Positions 1 through 8,627 of a DNA stretch of 64,000 nucleotides are shown here, piece after piece (positions within the stretch are counted from its first letter, which is position 1; each line of letters starts with the position of its first letter). Source of the DNA: Thermodesulfobacteriota bacterium (lineage in GTDB: Bacteria; Desulfobacterota_D; UBA1144; Nemesobacterales; UBA2774); the NCBI GenBank assembly GCA_040754335.1, contig JBFMCV010000001.1, forward strand, positions 620,001-684,000, given 5' to 3'. The notes beneath the pieces are model-generated. The model had not been told where the DNA came from, searched no databases, and was given only the letters and a program-made list of their open reading frames with translations. The translations under genes and the position numbers were made by a program.

Positions 1-6
1 CCGTGT

Positions 7-12
7 TATAAT
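7..12 (+). promoter_or_regulatory. Extended -10 promoter element for the first gene
   Basis: TATAAT at 7-12 is preceded by TG one base upstream, which makes an extended -10 element. It lies about 30 bases before the ATG at 43. The -35 region would fall outside the window, so the promoter is only half visible. Confidence 0.5.
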
Positions 13-42
13 ATATAGAATATCTTGAAGGGGGTATTTCAA

Positions 43-870
43 ATGTATTTGACCAGATCGTTTATCAGCCTTGTATTAGCTTCATTTTTTATGATTTTTC
101 TTTCTGTAAAGGATGTAAGGGCCGGAGACGTCCAGTTTTTCATTACGGACAATTTCTCAACACCGGGGCAAAGGATTTGCTGGATATGCACGGGACCTTT
201 TCTCAGGAGTACTGGTTTGCATTACTTCACAGCGCCCTTCACCGCTAAGTATTTTTACAGCGCTCAAGACGGTATCGGAAGTCAATACGGCGAATGGAGC
301 TGTTATTACAACTACGCGAATGATGCAGGGGGGGAACTTCGATGCCTGGGCCCCAGGGCCGGATTCACCTATGGATTCACGTTTAATTTACCAAGTAACG
401 CCATGGGGGTAGAGTTTGTACAGGCCGCACCCGGGTACGATGCTAAACTGATACAACGCGTGGCCCCTACAAGAACACAATCAGCGGAGGCAACAGCACC
501 TGCACCCGTTGCTTATACCGCCTCTCTCGGGGACGACGCCAAAGAAGACAAACCGGACAGGGATACATTCACTTTCGACGCGGTCGAAGGGGACGATATA
601 GTCCTCAGTCTCACAGGAGACCCGGCTAAAGGCCACATCGGGTCCCTAGCCAGACTCAAGCTCCGCCGTCTCGGAGCCGGCTCCGGCGAAGAACTAGCCG
701 AAGGCAGCGTTCCCCTCAGGCTGAAAACGACTATATCTGAAACGGGGACGTACGAAGCTGTCGTCGAGCAGGATGACAAGCAGAAAGACGATTGGTTCAG
801 GGGAGATTACTTCCTCGTTCTCAGGCCGGGCATAGCGGATCTCATACCGGCCGAAGACGTCGAACAATGA
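43..870 (+). CDS. Secreted protein with PPC-like C-terminal domain
   Basis: Encodes 275 residues. I start it at the ATG at 43, not the in-frame TTG at 25, because a strong GAAGGGGG ribosome site ends 8 bases before 43. An N-terminal hydrophobic stretch followed by an Ala-Gly cleavage region marks a Sec signal peptide. The middle carries four cysteines and is not recognised. The C-terminal third, with its D-x-F-x-F start, alternating beta pattern and a Gly-Thr-Tyr turn near the end, resembles the bacterial pre-peptidase C-terminal (PPC) fold, a beta-sandwich on exported proteins. There is no catalytic domain. It is convergent with the tetR gene and not part of the nos operon. The function is unknown; the PPC assignment is a pattern match by eye. 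Confidence 0.75.
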   Translation: MYLTRSFISLVLASFFMIFLSVKDVRAGDVQFFITDNFSTPGQRICWICTGPFLRSTGLHYFTAPFTAKYFYSAQDGIGSQYGEWSCYYNYANDAGGELRCLGPRAGFTYGFTFNLPSNAMGVEFVQAAPGYDAKLIQRVAPTRTQSAEATAPAPVAYTASLGDDAKEDKPDRDTFTFDAVEGDDIVLSLTGDPAKGHIGSLARLKLRRLGAGSGEELAEGSVPLRLKTTISETGTYEAVVEQDDKQKDDWFRGDYFLVLRPGIADLIPAEDVEQ

Positions 871-930
871 TCTCTAAATGCGCTGAAATCCGCCGAGTGA
901 ATTCGTGTAACTCGTTTTTATTCGAGATCA
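868..930 (+). terminator. Probable terminator between convergent genes
   Basis: A CGAGT/ACTCG hairpin (894-914) is followed by TTTTTATT. It sits inside an outer 7-bp inverted repeat (868-874 with 924-930) and lies between the convergent stops of the secreted protein gene and the tetR gene. The inner stem is short, so strength is uncertain. Confidence 0.4.
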
Positions 931-951
931 AGCGGGGAACATGACTTATCG

Positions 952-1563
952 TTACGCCGAGGCCGTGGGGTGCTGTCCGTTATCGAATCCCAGAACCCTA
1001 AGTGAAGATGCGGCGGTTTCCTCCACGAGCTTTCCGTAGGGGGTGTCGAGCATGCCGCTCGTATGGAAGAGTATCGCACGCGTGACCATGCCTATGACGA
1101 AGGCCGCGCCCAGGTTCTCGTCCATGTCTATGAACACCCCTTCCCTTACCCCCTCGCCTATGATATCGACGAATATGTCCCTCGGTTTCCTCTTATCGTA
1201 AGGCATTTTTCCCAGTTCCGTGAAGTGCCCTACCATAATATAGGCGTAGGCTTCCTTCTCCCGCTCGGCGAAGTCGAAGAACGCCCGGACAGCTGCCGAG
1301 AGTTTTTCCGCGGGGCCGGGGGCGGGCGCTGTTTTCTCGGAGAGCTCGTCCCTGAAAGCGTCCATGTAACGGACGAAGAGCTTGTAGGCGAGGTCGCTCT
1401 TGCTCTCGAAGTAATTGTATATCGTGCCTTCGGATACTCCTGCGTCCCTCGCTATCTCTTTCGTCGTCGTGGCGGTTATGCCCTTTTTTATGAAGAGCCT
1501 GAGCGCGGCGCCCTGTATCCTCTCGGACGGGTCAACTGCTTTCGTTTTCGAAGGGGTCAGCAT
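952..1563 (-). CDS. TetR/AcrR-family transcriptional regulator at the end of the nos cluster
   Basis: Encodes 203 residues. Residues about 15-60 form a typical TetR DNA-binding domain: the helix-turn-helix has the family pattern with T-T-K-E-I-A-R-D-A-G-V-S-E-G-T-I-Y-N-Y-F. The C-terminal ligand-binding and dimer part is divergent, so the effector cannot be guessed. The gene follows nosL in the same direction after about 97 bases and has its own candidate promoter (1585-1612) and a 6-6-6 inverted repeat (1566-1583) next to the start codon, which suggests autoregulation. Known nos operons are usually controlled by NosR and FNR/DNR/NnrR-type regulators, so a TetR partner is unusual. Whether it controls nos is an inference from position. 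Confidence 0.88.
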   Translation of the reverse strand: MLTPSKTKAVDPSERIQGAALRLFIKKGITATTTKEIARDAGVSEGTIYNYFESKSDLAYKLFVRYMDAFRDELSEKTAPAPGPAEKLSAAVRAFFDFAEREKEAYAYIMVGHFTELGKMPYDKRKPRDIFVDIIGEGVREGVFIDMDENLGAAFVIGMVTRAILFHTSGMLDTPYGKLVEETAASSLRVLGFDNGQHPTASA

Positions 1564-1565
1564 GG

Positions 1566-1583
1566 TTTGTTAAATCGAACAAA
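1566..1583 (-). promoter_or_regulatory. Inverted repeat between -10 and start of tetR (candidate operator)
   Basis: Perfect inverted repeat TTTGTT-N6-AACAAA, directly between the candidate -10 box (1585-1590) and the tetR start codon at 1563. A palindrome at the transcription start of a tetR gene is the usual arrangement for negative autoregulation. Binding is inferred. Confidence 0.5.
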
Positions 1584-1584
1584 T

Positions 1585-1612
1585 ATAATATGCGTAATGT
1601 TTCCTGAATCAA
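1585..1612 (-). promoter_or_regulatory. Candidate sigma-70-type promoter of tetR
   Basis: On the minus strand a -35 TTGATT (1607-1612) is followed by a 16-base spacer and a -10 TATTAT (1585-1590). This would give tetR a transcript of its own besides readthrough from the nos operon. Confidence 0.5.
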
Positions 1613-1660
1613 ATATATTCATACCCTCGAGCGTCAGCGGATGCGTTCATCAGGCGGAGC

Positions 1661-2095
1661 CTAGTTCGTCAGCTCGCCGAAGCCTCCGAGAGCCTTCCCG
1701 TCTTTATAGAACGTGCTCGCGCTCATCGCCTCGGCGCTCCCGAACGCCGCAATGTTATACCCCATGGGAGACCGGAGCTCGCCGTTCTGAAGATAAGACG
1801 CCTTCTCCGCGTCTATCCACTCCCCCGTGCCGTAATCGGCGACGTATGCTGCAAGCGGGCTCTCCCCGCGTTTGCCTGCGTCCTTCAGGTCGTCCGCCAT
1901 GCACCCTATGTCGTCGAACTTCCTGGCCTCCCCGCTCGAAGTTATATATTGTGCGGCGAAACGCTTGTCGCTGATTATCATCCTGCACCTCTCGCAGGAG
2001 TCTTCCCCGTAGTGGACGGCATGGGGCCTTGTGTCTATCTCGTCCTTGCACCCGGCCATACCCAGGAGCATCAGCAGTACGAGAATATATTTCAT
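1661..2095 (-). CDS. nosL: NosL, copper-binding lipoprotein
   Basis: Encodes 144 residues. The N-terminus has a lipoprotein signal peptide with the lipobox G-M-A-G-C, so the mature protein is anchored by Cys16. The NosL signature C-E-R-C-R-M-I-I-S-D follows near residue 35, with the Cys and Met residues expected to bind Cu(I). The family supplies copper for the CuZ centre of nitrous-oxide reductase. The gene overlaps nosY by four bases (ATGA), indicating coupled translation at the end of the nosDFY assembly block. Confidence 0.92.
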   Translation of the reverse strand: MKYILVLLMLLGMAGCKDEIDTRPHAVHYGEDSCERCRMIISDKRFAAQYITSSGEARKFDDIGCMADDLKDAGKRGESPLAAYVADYGTGEWIDAEKASYLQNGELRSPMGYNIAAFGSAEAMSASTFYKDGKALGGFGELTN

Positions 2096-2931
2096 GCTTC
2101 TTCCCTCCTGAATAAAGAGAAAGTCAGAAACGCATATACGAACGGCACTATGGTCCAGAGGCTCAAGACGGAAAGGAGGAGATATATCACCCCTTCCCTC
2201 CCGAAAGTCCTTACGGCGTACACGCCCACGGGGCCCAGTATCTCGAACCTCGGGCTCAGCGCGAGGACAGAGGCTATCTTGAACACCTCGGCCGGGTTAA
2301 GGAGCGCGAGCGCGAACACCTGCCTTACGCCGAGGTCCATCGCGGCTGCGGTGCCCATTATGCCCAGGTCTCCGAGTATTATAAACACGAGCCACAGGAA
2401 TACGGCTACCCCTATCGCCTTCGAAGCCCTCCTCGAAAAAACCGAGACGACGAACCCCACGCTCAGGAGCGACGCCGCCAGGAGCCCCGAGAGGAGCGCC
2501 GTGAGTATGAGCTCGGCTGCGTCCCCGCCGCCTCCCCTTAATGCGACCCCGATTCCAGCAAGACCGAATCCGAGCGATATGGAGAAGAATATAGGTACGA
2601 GTATTCCGAAAAATTTCCCCATGAAAACCTCGGACTTCGTTACCGGATGCGAAAGGAGGTACTGGAGCGTCCCGTTATCCCTTTCCCCGGATACGCTTAT
2701 CGCCCCCGTTATGAGCGCGATGAGCGGGACGAAGAGGAGCACCAGGTTTATAAGGCTCGCCGCTGTCCTTCCGTAAGCCGACACTCCCGCGACTTCGCTC
2801 CTCCCGGGTGCCACGGCGAGTATCAGGACCGCGAGCGCGGAAAAAGAGACGGTGTACAGGACGAACCACCTGTTCCTGAGGGCGTCCCTGGTTTCCTTTC
2901 CGGCGAGTATGAGTATGTTCCTAATTTCCAT
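2092..2931 (-). CDS. nosY: NosY, ABC transporter permease for NosZ maturation
   Basis: Encodes 279 residues with about six membrane helices in the ABC-2 permease pattern. The N-terminus has the typical R-N-I-L-I-L-A-G-K-E cytoplasmic start, and the family S-G-E-R-(D/E)-N-G-T-L-Q-Y-L-L-S-x-P motif lies near residue 80. With NosF it forms the NosFY transporter, which works with NosD to build the sulfur-containing CuZ cluster of nitrous-oxide reductase. It overlaps nosF by 11 bases and nosL by 4. Confidence 0.93.
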   Translation of the reverse strand: MEIRNILILAGKETRDALRNRWFVLYTVSFSALAVLILAVAPGRSEVAGVSAYGRTAASLINLVLLFVPLIALITGAISVSGERDNGTLQYLLSHPVTKSEVFMGKFFGILVPIFFSISLGFGLAGIGVALRGGGGDAAELILTALLSGLLAASLLSVGFVVSVFSRRASKAIGVAVFLWLVFIILGDLGIMGTAAAMDLGVRQVFALALLNPAEVFKIASVLALSPRFEILGPVGVYAVRTFGREGVIYLLLSVLSLWTIVPFVYAFLTFSLFRREEA

Positions 2932-3820
2932 CCCTGCGTGCTCCTTCCAGTATGTTTTCCATGGTCGGCTCCTCGACGCTGAACCCCAGGACCGGTATGT
3001 CCCTCGACATCAGCTCTCTCAGCGGACTGAGGCTGTCCCCGCCCCTGACCTCTACGAGGAAACCCCTGCCGTTCCTGCCGTGAACGATGATGCCCGCGCC
3101 GGCGAGCGCGGAAGACGCAACCGCGGCGTATTCTTCGGGGACGGCGATGTTCATTTTCGTTCCTAGCCCGAGGGACTGCCTGAGCCTGTGAGGCTCCTCG
3201 TCCATGACGACCCTGCCGTCTTTCATCAGCACCGCCCTGTCGGCGAGATAATCCACTTCGTCGAGCCTGTGCGAGGAAAAGATCACGGTCTTTCCCTTCT
3301 CCTTGTACTCCTTTATGTGTTTCAGGAACTCGGCGCGCGCGTGCGCGTCGAGGTTTGAAGTGGGCTCGTCAAGTACAAGGAACATGGGCTCCGACAGGAG
3401 CGCTATAGCAAAAGATAGGCGCTGCCTCATTCCGCCCGAAAGCTCGGAGGCGTATTTCGAAGCGTGTTCCGCGAGACCGACCTTTTCCAGGACGGACATA
3501 GGCCTCTTCTCGTCTATTCCCCTCAGGCGCGCGAAGAAACGCATGATGTCGAGCGCCCGCATGTCGTAGAAAAGCGGCTCCTGCGGCAGGTAGCCGATGA
3601 GAGACTTCGCCTCCTTCGGATGCTCTCTCACCCTGAGCCCGCCTACAGTAATGTCGCCCGTGTAATCGAGGAGACCGAGTATGCACTTGATCAGAGTGCT
3701 CTTCCCGGCGCCGTTCGATCCGAGGAGAGAGACCGCCTCCCCCTTTCCTGCCCGGAAGCTCACCGAATCGACCGCCTTCAGCTTCCCGAAATATTTCGTA
3801 ACGTTCTTTATCTCTATCAA
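2921..3820 (-). CDS. nosF: NosF, ABC transporter ATPase for NosZ maturation
   Basis: Encodes 299 residues. The Walker A motif G-S-N-G-A-G-K-S-T is near residue 34. The signature L-S-G-G-M-R-Q-R-L and Walker B F-L-V-L-D-E-P-T follow, with the switch His in S-S-H-R-L. A C-terminal extension of about 80 residues is typical of NosF. It powers the NosFY complex. It lies 13 bases after nosD, overlaps nosY, and has no sign of damage. Confidence 0.94.
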   Translation of the reverse strand: MIEIKNVTKYFGKLKAVDSVSFRAGKGEAVSLLGSNGAGKSTLIKCILGLLDYTGDITVGGLRVREHPKEAKSLIGYLPQEPLFYDMRALDIMRFFARLRGIDEKRPMSVLEKVGLAEHASKYASELSGGMRQRLSFAIALLSEPMFLVLDEPTSNLDAHARAEFLKHIKEYKEKGKTVIFSSHRLDEVDYLADRAVLMKDGRVVMDEEPHRLRQSLGLGTKMNIAVPEEYAAVASSALAGAGIIVHGRNGRGFLVEVRGGDSLSPLRELMSRDIPVLGFSVEEPTMENILEGARRDGN

Positions 3821-3833
3821 TTGACGCTCCCAT

Positions 3834-5228
3834 TCACCGCTTCATGACGTATGCGTAAAAAACGAGCGGGATAATAACCATGGATAGGGAGAGTAAAATC
3901 AGCCGCGGCGACCATCCCCTTCCGCCCGCCTTAAGCTCGGAGGGCATCTGCGGGCGGACGAGCGGGTATTCGTCCGTAAGCTTGGGCTCGGGCTTGATAA
4001 CCGGAAACGCTTGAGACGCGAGCTCTATCGCCTTCGCTACGGGACTGAAGACGAACACTCTCAACTCGGGCTTCCCGTCTATGAGGCTCTCGAAAAGGCT
4101 CTCCGACTTGTAAGGAATCTCTCCTATCCCGTCCCCGTCCTCGTCGTAACCTACGTAATCGCTCCAGTAGTTGCCGCTCCCCTCTCTCGACCATTCGTTC
4201 CCGGAGAGACGCCCCCCTCCCCTCACTTCCACCTGCTCTTCGTTATCTATGAAGCTGTTGTCGATGAACGCGTTCCTCCTGATAGAAGGCATGAAGGAGA
4301 CTCCTATGTCGTTGAACGCTATCACGTTGTCGCTTATCGTGTTCCACGAATCGTAGAGGTAGGGCGAATTGTCGAGGAATATGCCGACCCGGTTGTCCAT
4401 TATGAGATTGTCCCTCGCTACAACGTCGTCGAGGTCCTTGAACCCGATTCCGTAGCCCGTGCCCGTGCCGCGGTTGTCTATGAATTTGTTCCTGTGGAAC
4501 TGTATGTCCACGCTGTACATGAGGAACCCGCCTACGTAATTGTTCCTGAATACGTTGTCCTCGAACCTGTTATGGTTGGACGACATGTAATGGAGACCGT
4601 ACCTGCCTTCCTCCACGGTGTTCCCCTTGATGAGCGTATCGCTCGACCACCATATGACGACGTCCCTGATTCCGGATATCTTGTTGTCGAGCACCTTCGT
4701 GCCGGAGCTGTACCAGAGTCTCACGCCGTCACCCCTCTCGGGCATCGGGACTTCCTTCCCCCTAATCGTATTCCCGCGGATGACCGTATGGGGCGCATTC
4801 TTTATGTATATGCCGAAAAGCACGTCCGTCAGTATATTTTCCTCAACTGTAACGCCCTCTGCGGAATCGACCAGTATCCCCGTGTCCTCGTTAGAGAGGT
4901 GAGAGCCGGACCCCGTCACGGTAAAACCCTTGATAACCGAGCCCGGGGCTTTTATCTCGACCACCGTCCCCGTGCCTCCGCCGTCAATAACGGGGTTACT
5001 CACGCCTATGAGTCTGAGCTTCTTGTCCGCGACCACCCTCTCCCTGTAAACGCCTCCGTCGACGATTATGGTGTCGCCGGCTGAGGCCGAATCTATAGCT
5101 TCCGAGATCGATCTCACCGGACCGTCCCGGGTTACGCGTATCGTCTTTTCGAGGGACTGAGCGAGCGGCGCCGCGCCGAGAATAAAAACGGCGAGCGCGG
5201 AGAATCGGAGCAACAGGTATCTAGTCAC
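3834..5228 (-). CDS. nosD: NosD, periplasmic copper-site assembly protein
   Basis: Encodes 464 residues from a GTG start preceded by AAGGTG. A signal peptide (about residues 1-25) leads to a long right-handed beta-helix made of repeated N-x-I-x-x-N/G-x-x-x-G-I-x-L units, the hallmark of NosD and other carbohydrate-binding/sugar-hydrolase (CASH) repeat proteins. A C-terminal hydrophobic helix ending in basic residues probably anchors it to the membrane. NosD interacts with NosFY to mature NosZ. It is preceded by the NosB-like gene after 25 bases. Confidence 0.93.
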   Translation of the reverse strand: MTRYLLLRFSALAVFILGAAPLAQSLEKTIRVTRDGPVRSISEAIDSASAGDTIIVDGGVYRERVVADKKLRLIGVSNPVIDGGGTGTVVEIKAPGSVIKGFTVTGSGSHLSNEDTGILVDSAEGVTVEENILTDVLFGIYIKNAPHTVIRGNTIRGKEVPMPERGDGVRLWYSSGTKVLDNKISGIRDVVIWWSSDTLIKGNTVEEGRYGLHYMSSNHNRFEDNVFRNNYVGGFLMYSVDIQFHRNKFIDNRGTGTGYGIGFKDLDDVVARDNLIMDNRVGIFLDNSPYLYDSWNTISDNVIAFNDIGVSFMPSIRRNAFIDNSFIDNEEQVEVRGGGRLSGNEWSREGSGNYWSDYVGYDEDGDGIGEIPYKSESLFESLIDGKPELRVFVFSPVAKAIELASQAFPVIKPEPKLTDEYPLVRPQMPSELKAGGRGWSPRLILLSLSMVIIPLVFYAYVMKR

Positions 5229-5253
5229 GGGTCACCTTTACACTACTCCTTTT

Positions 5254-5907
5254 TTATTTGCCCCCCTCGTCGACGAGAAGCGGCTTGTAAGCCTTTCTGT
5301 GGAAGTATAGTCCTATGAGTATGAGAACGGAGGCCGCGATGGACATGTATAGCCCTGTCTCCCAGGTGGCCGTCGTGGAGAACTGCGCGATCTTCCCTTC
5401 GCCCAGGAGCGGCGGCACGAACGGCTTTATAGCGCCGCTGAGAGGCGCCCTCTTGTCGAGGTTGGTCCCGAATGTCCGCATCCAGAAATAGAGGTCTCCC
5501 AGGAAGAACGCCGGGTAGAGCACGGCCGGTATGCAGAGGAAGAGGGCGAACGGGCTGTGGACGTAAACGGCCGCTGCGATCAGGAGCGCGATGCCTATGA
5601 TTATAAAGATGCTGAGCGTGCGCTCGAGGACCGCGGCCTCTCCCAGCGGCTTCATCCCGATATAGTGGTTGAGCCCGTCTATCTCCTGCACGTCCCCCGT
5701 AAGCCTGTTCACGTACATGCTCGCAGCGAGTCCCTGCGGGTATTGCGGAGCGAAAAGCGTTATCTTCCAGTAGGGAAAGAATATCGATATGAAAAGAAGC
5801 ACCGCCGCCGCGACGAGCACTATCGAAGGGACGAGGAACCTCTTCCTTTCCTTCGCCCAGAGCTCTTTAGGTATGCGCGGTCCGAATATCAGTTCATTCT
5901 CTTTCAT
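5254..5907 (-). CDS. Nos-cluster membrane protein, NosB-like
   Basis: Encodes 217 residues with four clear hydrophobic helices (near residues 28-48, 97-117, 118-140 and 183-203) and a periplasmic loop after helix 1 carrying a Pro-Gln-Tyr-Pro-Gln-Gly segment and an E-I-D-x-L-N-H-Y-I-G-M sequence. Clade II nos clusters usually encode an uncharacterised membrane protein, NosB, close to nosZ, and the topology and position here fit that. The His and Met residues in the loop could bind metal or heme, but this is speculation. I did not recognise it by sequence alone. Confidence 0.7.
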   Translation of the reverse strand: MKENELIFGPRIPKELWAKERKRFLVPSIVLVAAAVLLFISIFFPYWKITLFAPQYPQGLAASMYVNRLTGDVQEIDGLNHYIGMKPLGEAAVLERTLSIFIIIGIALLIAAAVYVHSPFALFLCIPAVLYPAFFLGDLYFWMRTFGTNLDKRAPLSGAIKPFVPPLLGEGKIAQFSTTATWETGLYMSIAASVLILIGLYFHRKAYKPLLVDEGGK

Positions 5908-6055
5908 TTAATTACGACCTCCATTATGGAACCGAGTTCCGTGAACTTGCGTATCTGAATCGCCGTCCCTTTTTACCGGCGGGGACTCCCCGTATAATCT
6001 TTTCAAGCGAGTGGAGTCCCCGACAGCATACGAGAGCGAATACCGTAAACAACAG

Positions 6056-6451
6056 TCACAGACCGCTGAGAATGCTTTTAGCGTTCAGGCCCGCGGTCGC
6101 GGCCTTAACGTAGTACTGCCATGCCATGTTGTACTCGTTAGAAGCCTTCTCGTACTCTTCCTTCGTCATGGCTTCGTCGGCGACGGCCATGTTCTTGTCG
6201 CCTTCGCCTAACCACGCGACGGCGTCCTCTATGAGGCCCTTCACGTCGGCGTTCCCCTTGTCCCCGGTCTTTCCGAGCTCGTCCGCTACGCCCACTACAA
6301 CCACCCTGGTGTCCTTGGCCTGCTTCTGCCAGGAAAGGGCGCTCTGCTTCCACGCAGACTGGTCGCCCGCAAACGAAACCGCCGCGGCGATGAAAAGAGC
6401 CGTTAAAAGCACTATTGCAACATTTATTCTCTTGATGTCTATCGCTTTCAT
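6056..6451 (-). CDS. Small exported protein of unknown function in the nos operon
   Basis: Encodes 131 residues with a signal peptide ending near Ala-Gly-Asp (about residue 30). The mature part is all-helical, rich in Ala, Lys and Glu, with several tryptophans and no cysteine, so it binds no c-type heme. The pattern suggests a periplasmic helical bundle. It lies between nosZ and the NosB-like gene in the same direction, about 95 bases after nosZ and 150 bases before the next gene. I do not know the family; a helper or structural role in N2O respiration is an inference from position only. Confidence 0.75.
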   Translation of the reverse strand: MKAIDIKRINVAIVLLTALFIAAAVSFAGDQSAWKQSALSWQKQAKDTRVVVVGVADELGKTGDKGNADVKGLIEDAVAWLGEGDKNMAVADEAMTKEEYEKASNEYNMAWQYYVKAATAGLNAKSILSGL

Positions 6452-6546
6452 TTTTCAATACCCCCTTTTCGGATATCGTCTTCAAGAGAGGGCGCTCCCC
6501 TTCACTTCCCGTGACTAAAGATCCGGGAAAAGCGCCCCCCGGTAAA

Positions 6547-8586
6547 TCACGACTTAGGCTGCTTCGGCTGTACGAGGAGATAGCCCATCATCTCAAGATG
6601 CAGCGCCGAGCAGAACTCCGTGCAGTAGAACGGGAACACCCCGGTCTTGTCCGCGACGAACTCGACCGTGCTGCTCTCGCCGGGCTCGAGGCTCAGGTTA
6701 ACGTTGTAGCCGTCTATGGCGAACCCGTGCGTGGCGTCCCTCGCGCGCTCGACGTTCGTTATGTGCATGATGACCTTGTCGCCTTCGTTCACCGTTATAT
6801 GCTCCGGGTTGAAGTGGCTCCTTATCGCCGACATCCATATCTCCACGGTGTCTCCGTTACGCACTATCCTTTCGTTGCCCACGGACGCAGCCTCGGGGTC
6901 GACGCTCATGGTCATCGGGTTGAACCCGACTTCGGGGTAAACGAGCCAGGGTTTAAGCTTGTCGGCCTTCACCATCTGGACGTAGTGAGGCTCGCCCACT
7001 CCTATAGGCATGTCGTAAAGGAGCTGCATATTCTTCCCGGAAATGTCTATGAGCTGGAAGTTCTGCGGATGGAGCGGTCCCACGGGCAGGAACCTGTCTA
7101 TCGACCACTTGTTGAGCGCGACGCAGTATTTTCCGTCGGGCGCAACGGTATCGCCTTCGGCGCACACCACGTGCCCTATGTTGTACTGTACCGGTATCTT
7201 CTCGACGGTCGTCCATGCATCAGGGCCGTCGTAATCCGGCGGGCCGAGCTTCCACTTCGCGAGCGTGCTCTCGACGAATACGCTCGTGTAGGCGTTCCCC
7301 TCGTTGTCGAACTGCGTATGGAGAGGGCCTAACCCTATCTCGACCTGCTTCTCCATAACGTCGGCGAAGTTGAGTACTGGTACGCCGTAAGCGTCCTTGC
7401 CCTCGACCTTGTTGTTCTTGATCGCGTCCATTATCTTATCGAACGAATAGACAGTGGCGTGTGTGTCGAGCTTGCCGGACGCGACAATGAAATTACCGCC
7501 CGGGGAGACGTCGACTCCGTGCGGGCTCTTGGGCACGGTCATGAAATATACGAGCCCTTCGGCGATAGCAGTATCGAGCGGGATTATCTTCTGACCGTTG
7601 AGCTCCTTGGCCTTACCCTGTTTGAAGACCTCTTCGGCTTTCTTCCAGTTAAATACGTGCAGGTAATCGGCTTCCTTCTGCGATATGCCCGCCTCAAAAG
7701 GCGGGTTGCCCTGGTTTATTCCGCCTGTCGCCATCTCGGAATTGATGGAGTTGCAGAACGCCCAGCCCTCGCTCACCTTCTTCCCCGAATCGCAGAGGTC
7801 CTGCCAGTAGGGCGGGAGCTCGATCGAGAAAGACTGCGATTCGTCTATCCTGCCCTTTTCCCTGTCGAACTTGTGGAACGTGGCTAGTCCCCTGTATTTT
7901 TCCTTGTACTCGTCGAGCCCTGCATACTGATCGAACGGAAGCGGGGCAGCGTACTGTGTCGTTTCTATGACGTACTCCGTATTGGGCGTCACGAAGCTCG
8001 CGCCGTGGTCCGAAATCGTATTCGGGTTCTTGATTATCTGTTTCGTTTCGAAATCGCGGAGGTCTATGACGGCGACCCTGGCGTTAGCCTTGTCGTTCAC
8101 GAACAGGAACTGCCCGTCGTAATCCCCGTTAGTTTCACTGAGCGCCGGATGGTGGACGTCGGCCCACGTGAGGGTTTTGTCCGTGCCTTCGGGCATGTCG
8201 CCCTCGGACAAAATCTCGTGCGATTCCTTCGCCCCCGTGGCGTAGCCCTGCCAGGGCTCGGGCGTGAAGACGGCGATCGTCTTCAGCAGCCTCATGGAAG
8301 GCACGCCTATCACGAATACCTGGCCGGAGTGCCCGCCTGAAGCGAACATTACGTAATCGTCATACTTGCCGGAAGGTATATAAGTCTTGAGCGCCGCCTC
8401 GACGTCCTTGGGGGAAAGCCCTCTCGCCTGTGCGATCTCCTCGACGCTTGCGGGCGCCTGAATACTCGATGCATCCTGTTTACTCTCCTTCTCATCTCCC
8501 GAGTTCTTGCAGCTCGTGAAACATACCGTCGCGAGTGCAAGGAGAAAAACAGGCAGTAACGCGATTAACCTCATCAATCCTTTCAT
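6547..8586 (-). CDS. nosZ: Nitrous-oxide reductase NosZ, clade II (Sec-type, lipoprotein-like signal)
   Basis: Encodes 679 residues and reduces N2O to N2 in the periplasm. I start at the ATG at 8586 because an AGGAGG lies 8 bases upstream; an in-frame ATG six codons earlier overlaps that site. The signal is Sec-type, not twin-arginine, and ends in a Cys-Phe-Thr-Ser-Cys lipobox-like sequence, both features of clade II. The beta-propeller has the CuZ histidines (D-V-H-H-P, S-P-H-G-V, P-L-H-T-Q-F, P-L-H-P-Q-N, G-E-P-H-Y). The C-terminal cupredoxin domain has the CuA site C-T-E-F-C-S-A-L-H-L-E-M. All expected copper ligands seem intact, so the enzyme should be functional. Confidence 0.97.
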   Translation of the reverse strand: MKGLMRLIALLPVFLLALATVCFTSCKNSGDEKESKQDASSIQAPASVEEIAQARGLSPKDVEAALKTYIPSGKYDDYVMFASGGHSGQVFVIGVPSMRLLKTIAVFTPEPWQGYATGAKESHEILSEGDMPEGTDKTLTWADVHHPALSETNGDYDGQFLFVNDKANARVAVIDLRDFETKQIIKNPNTISDHGASFVTPNTEYVIETTQYAAPLPFDQYAGLDEYKEKYRGLATFHKFDREKGRIDESQSFSIELPPYWQDLCDSGKKVSEGWAFCNSINSEMATGGINQGNPPFEAGISQKEADYLHVFNWKKAEEVFKQGKAKELNGQKIIPLDTAIAEGLVYFMTVPKSPHGVDVSPGGNFIVASGKLDTHATVYSFDKIMDAIKNNKVEGKDAYGVPVLNFADVMEKQVEIGLGPLHTQFDNEGNAYTSVFVESTLAKWKLGPPDYDGPDAWTTVEKIPVQYNIGHVVCAEGDTVAPDGKYCVALNKWSIDRFLPVGPLHPQNFQLIDISGKNMQLLYDMPIGVGEPHYVQMVKADKLKPWLVYPEVGFNPMTMSVDPEAASVGNERIVRNGDTVEIWMSAIRSHFNPEHITVNEGDKVIMHITNVERARDATHGFAIDGYNVNLSLEPGESSTVEFVADKTGVFPFYCTEFCSALHLEMMGYLLVQPKQPKS

Positions 8587-8627
8587 ATCTGCACACCTCC
8601 TCATGTGTACTGGATTATTTAATTCAG

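Noticed and set aside
4011-5084. Long plus-strand open frame (357 codons) opposite nosD
   Set aside because: It lies wholly antisense to a clear nosD, has no ribosome site and no recognisable domain; it is a by-product of GC-rich codon use.
7459-7887. Open frames opposite nosZ
   Set aside because: Antisense to intact nosZ, no motifs.
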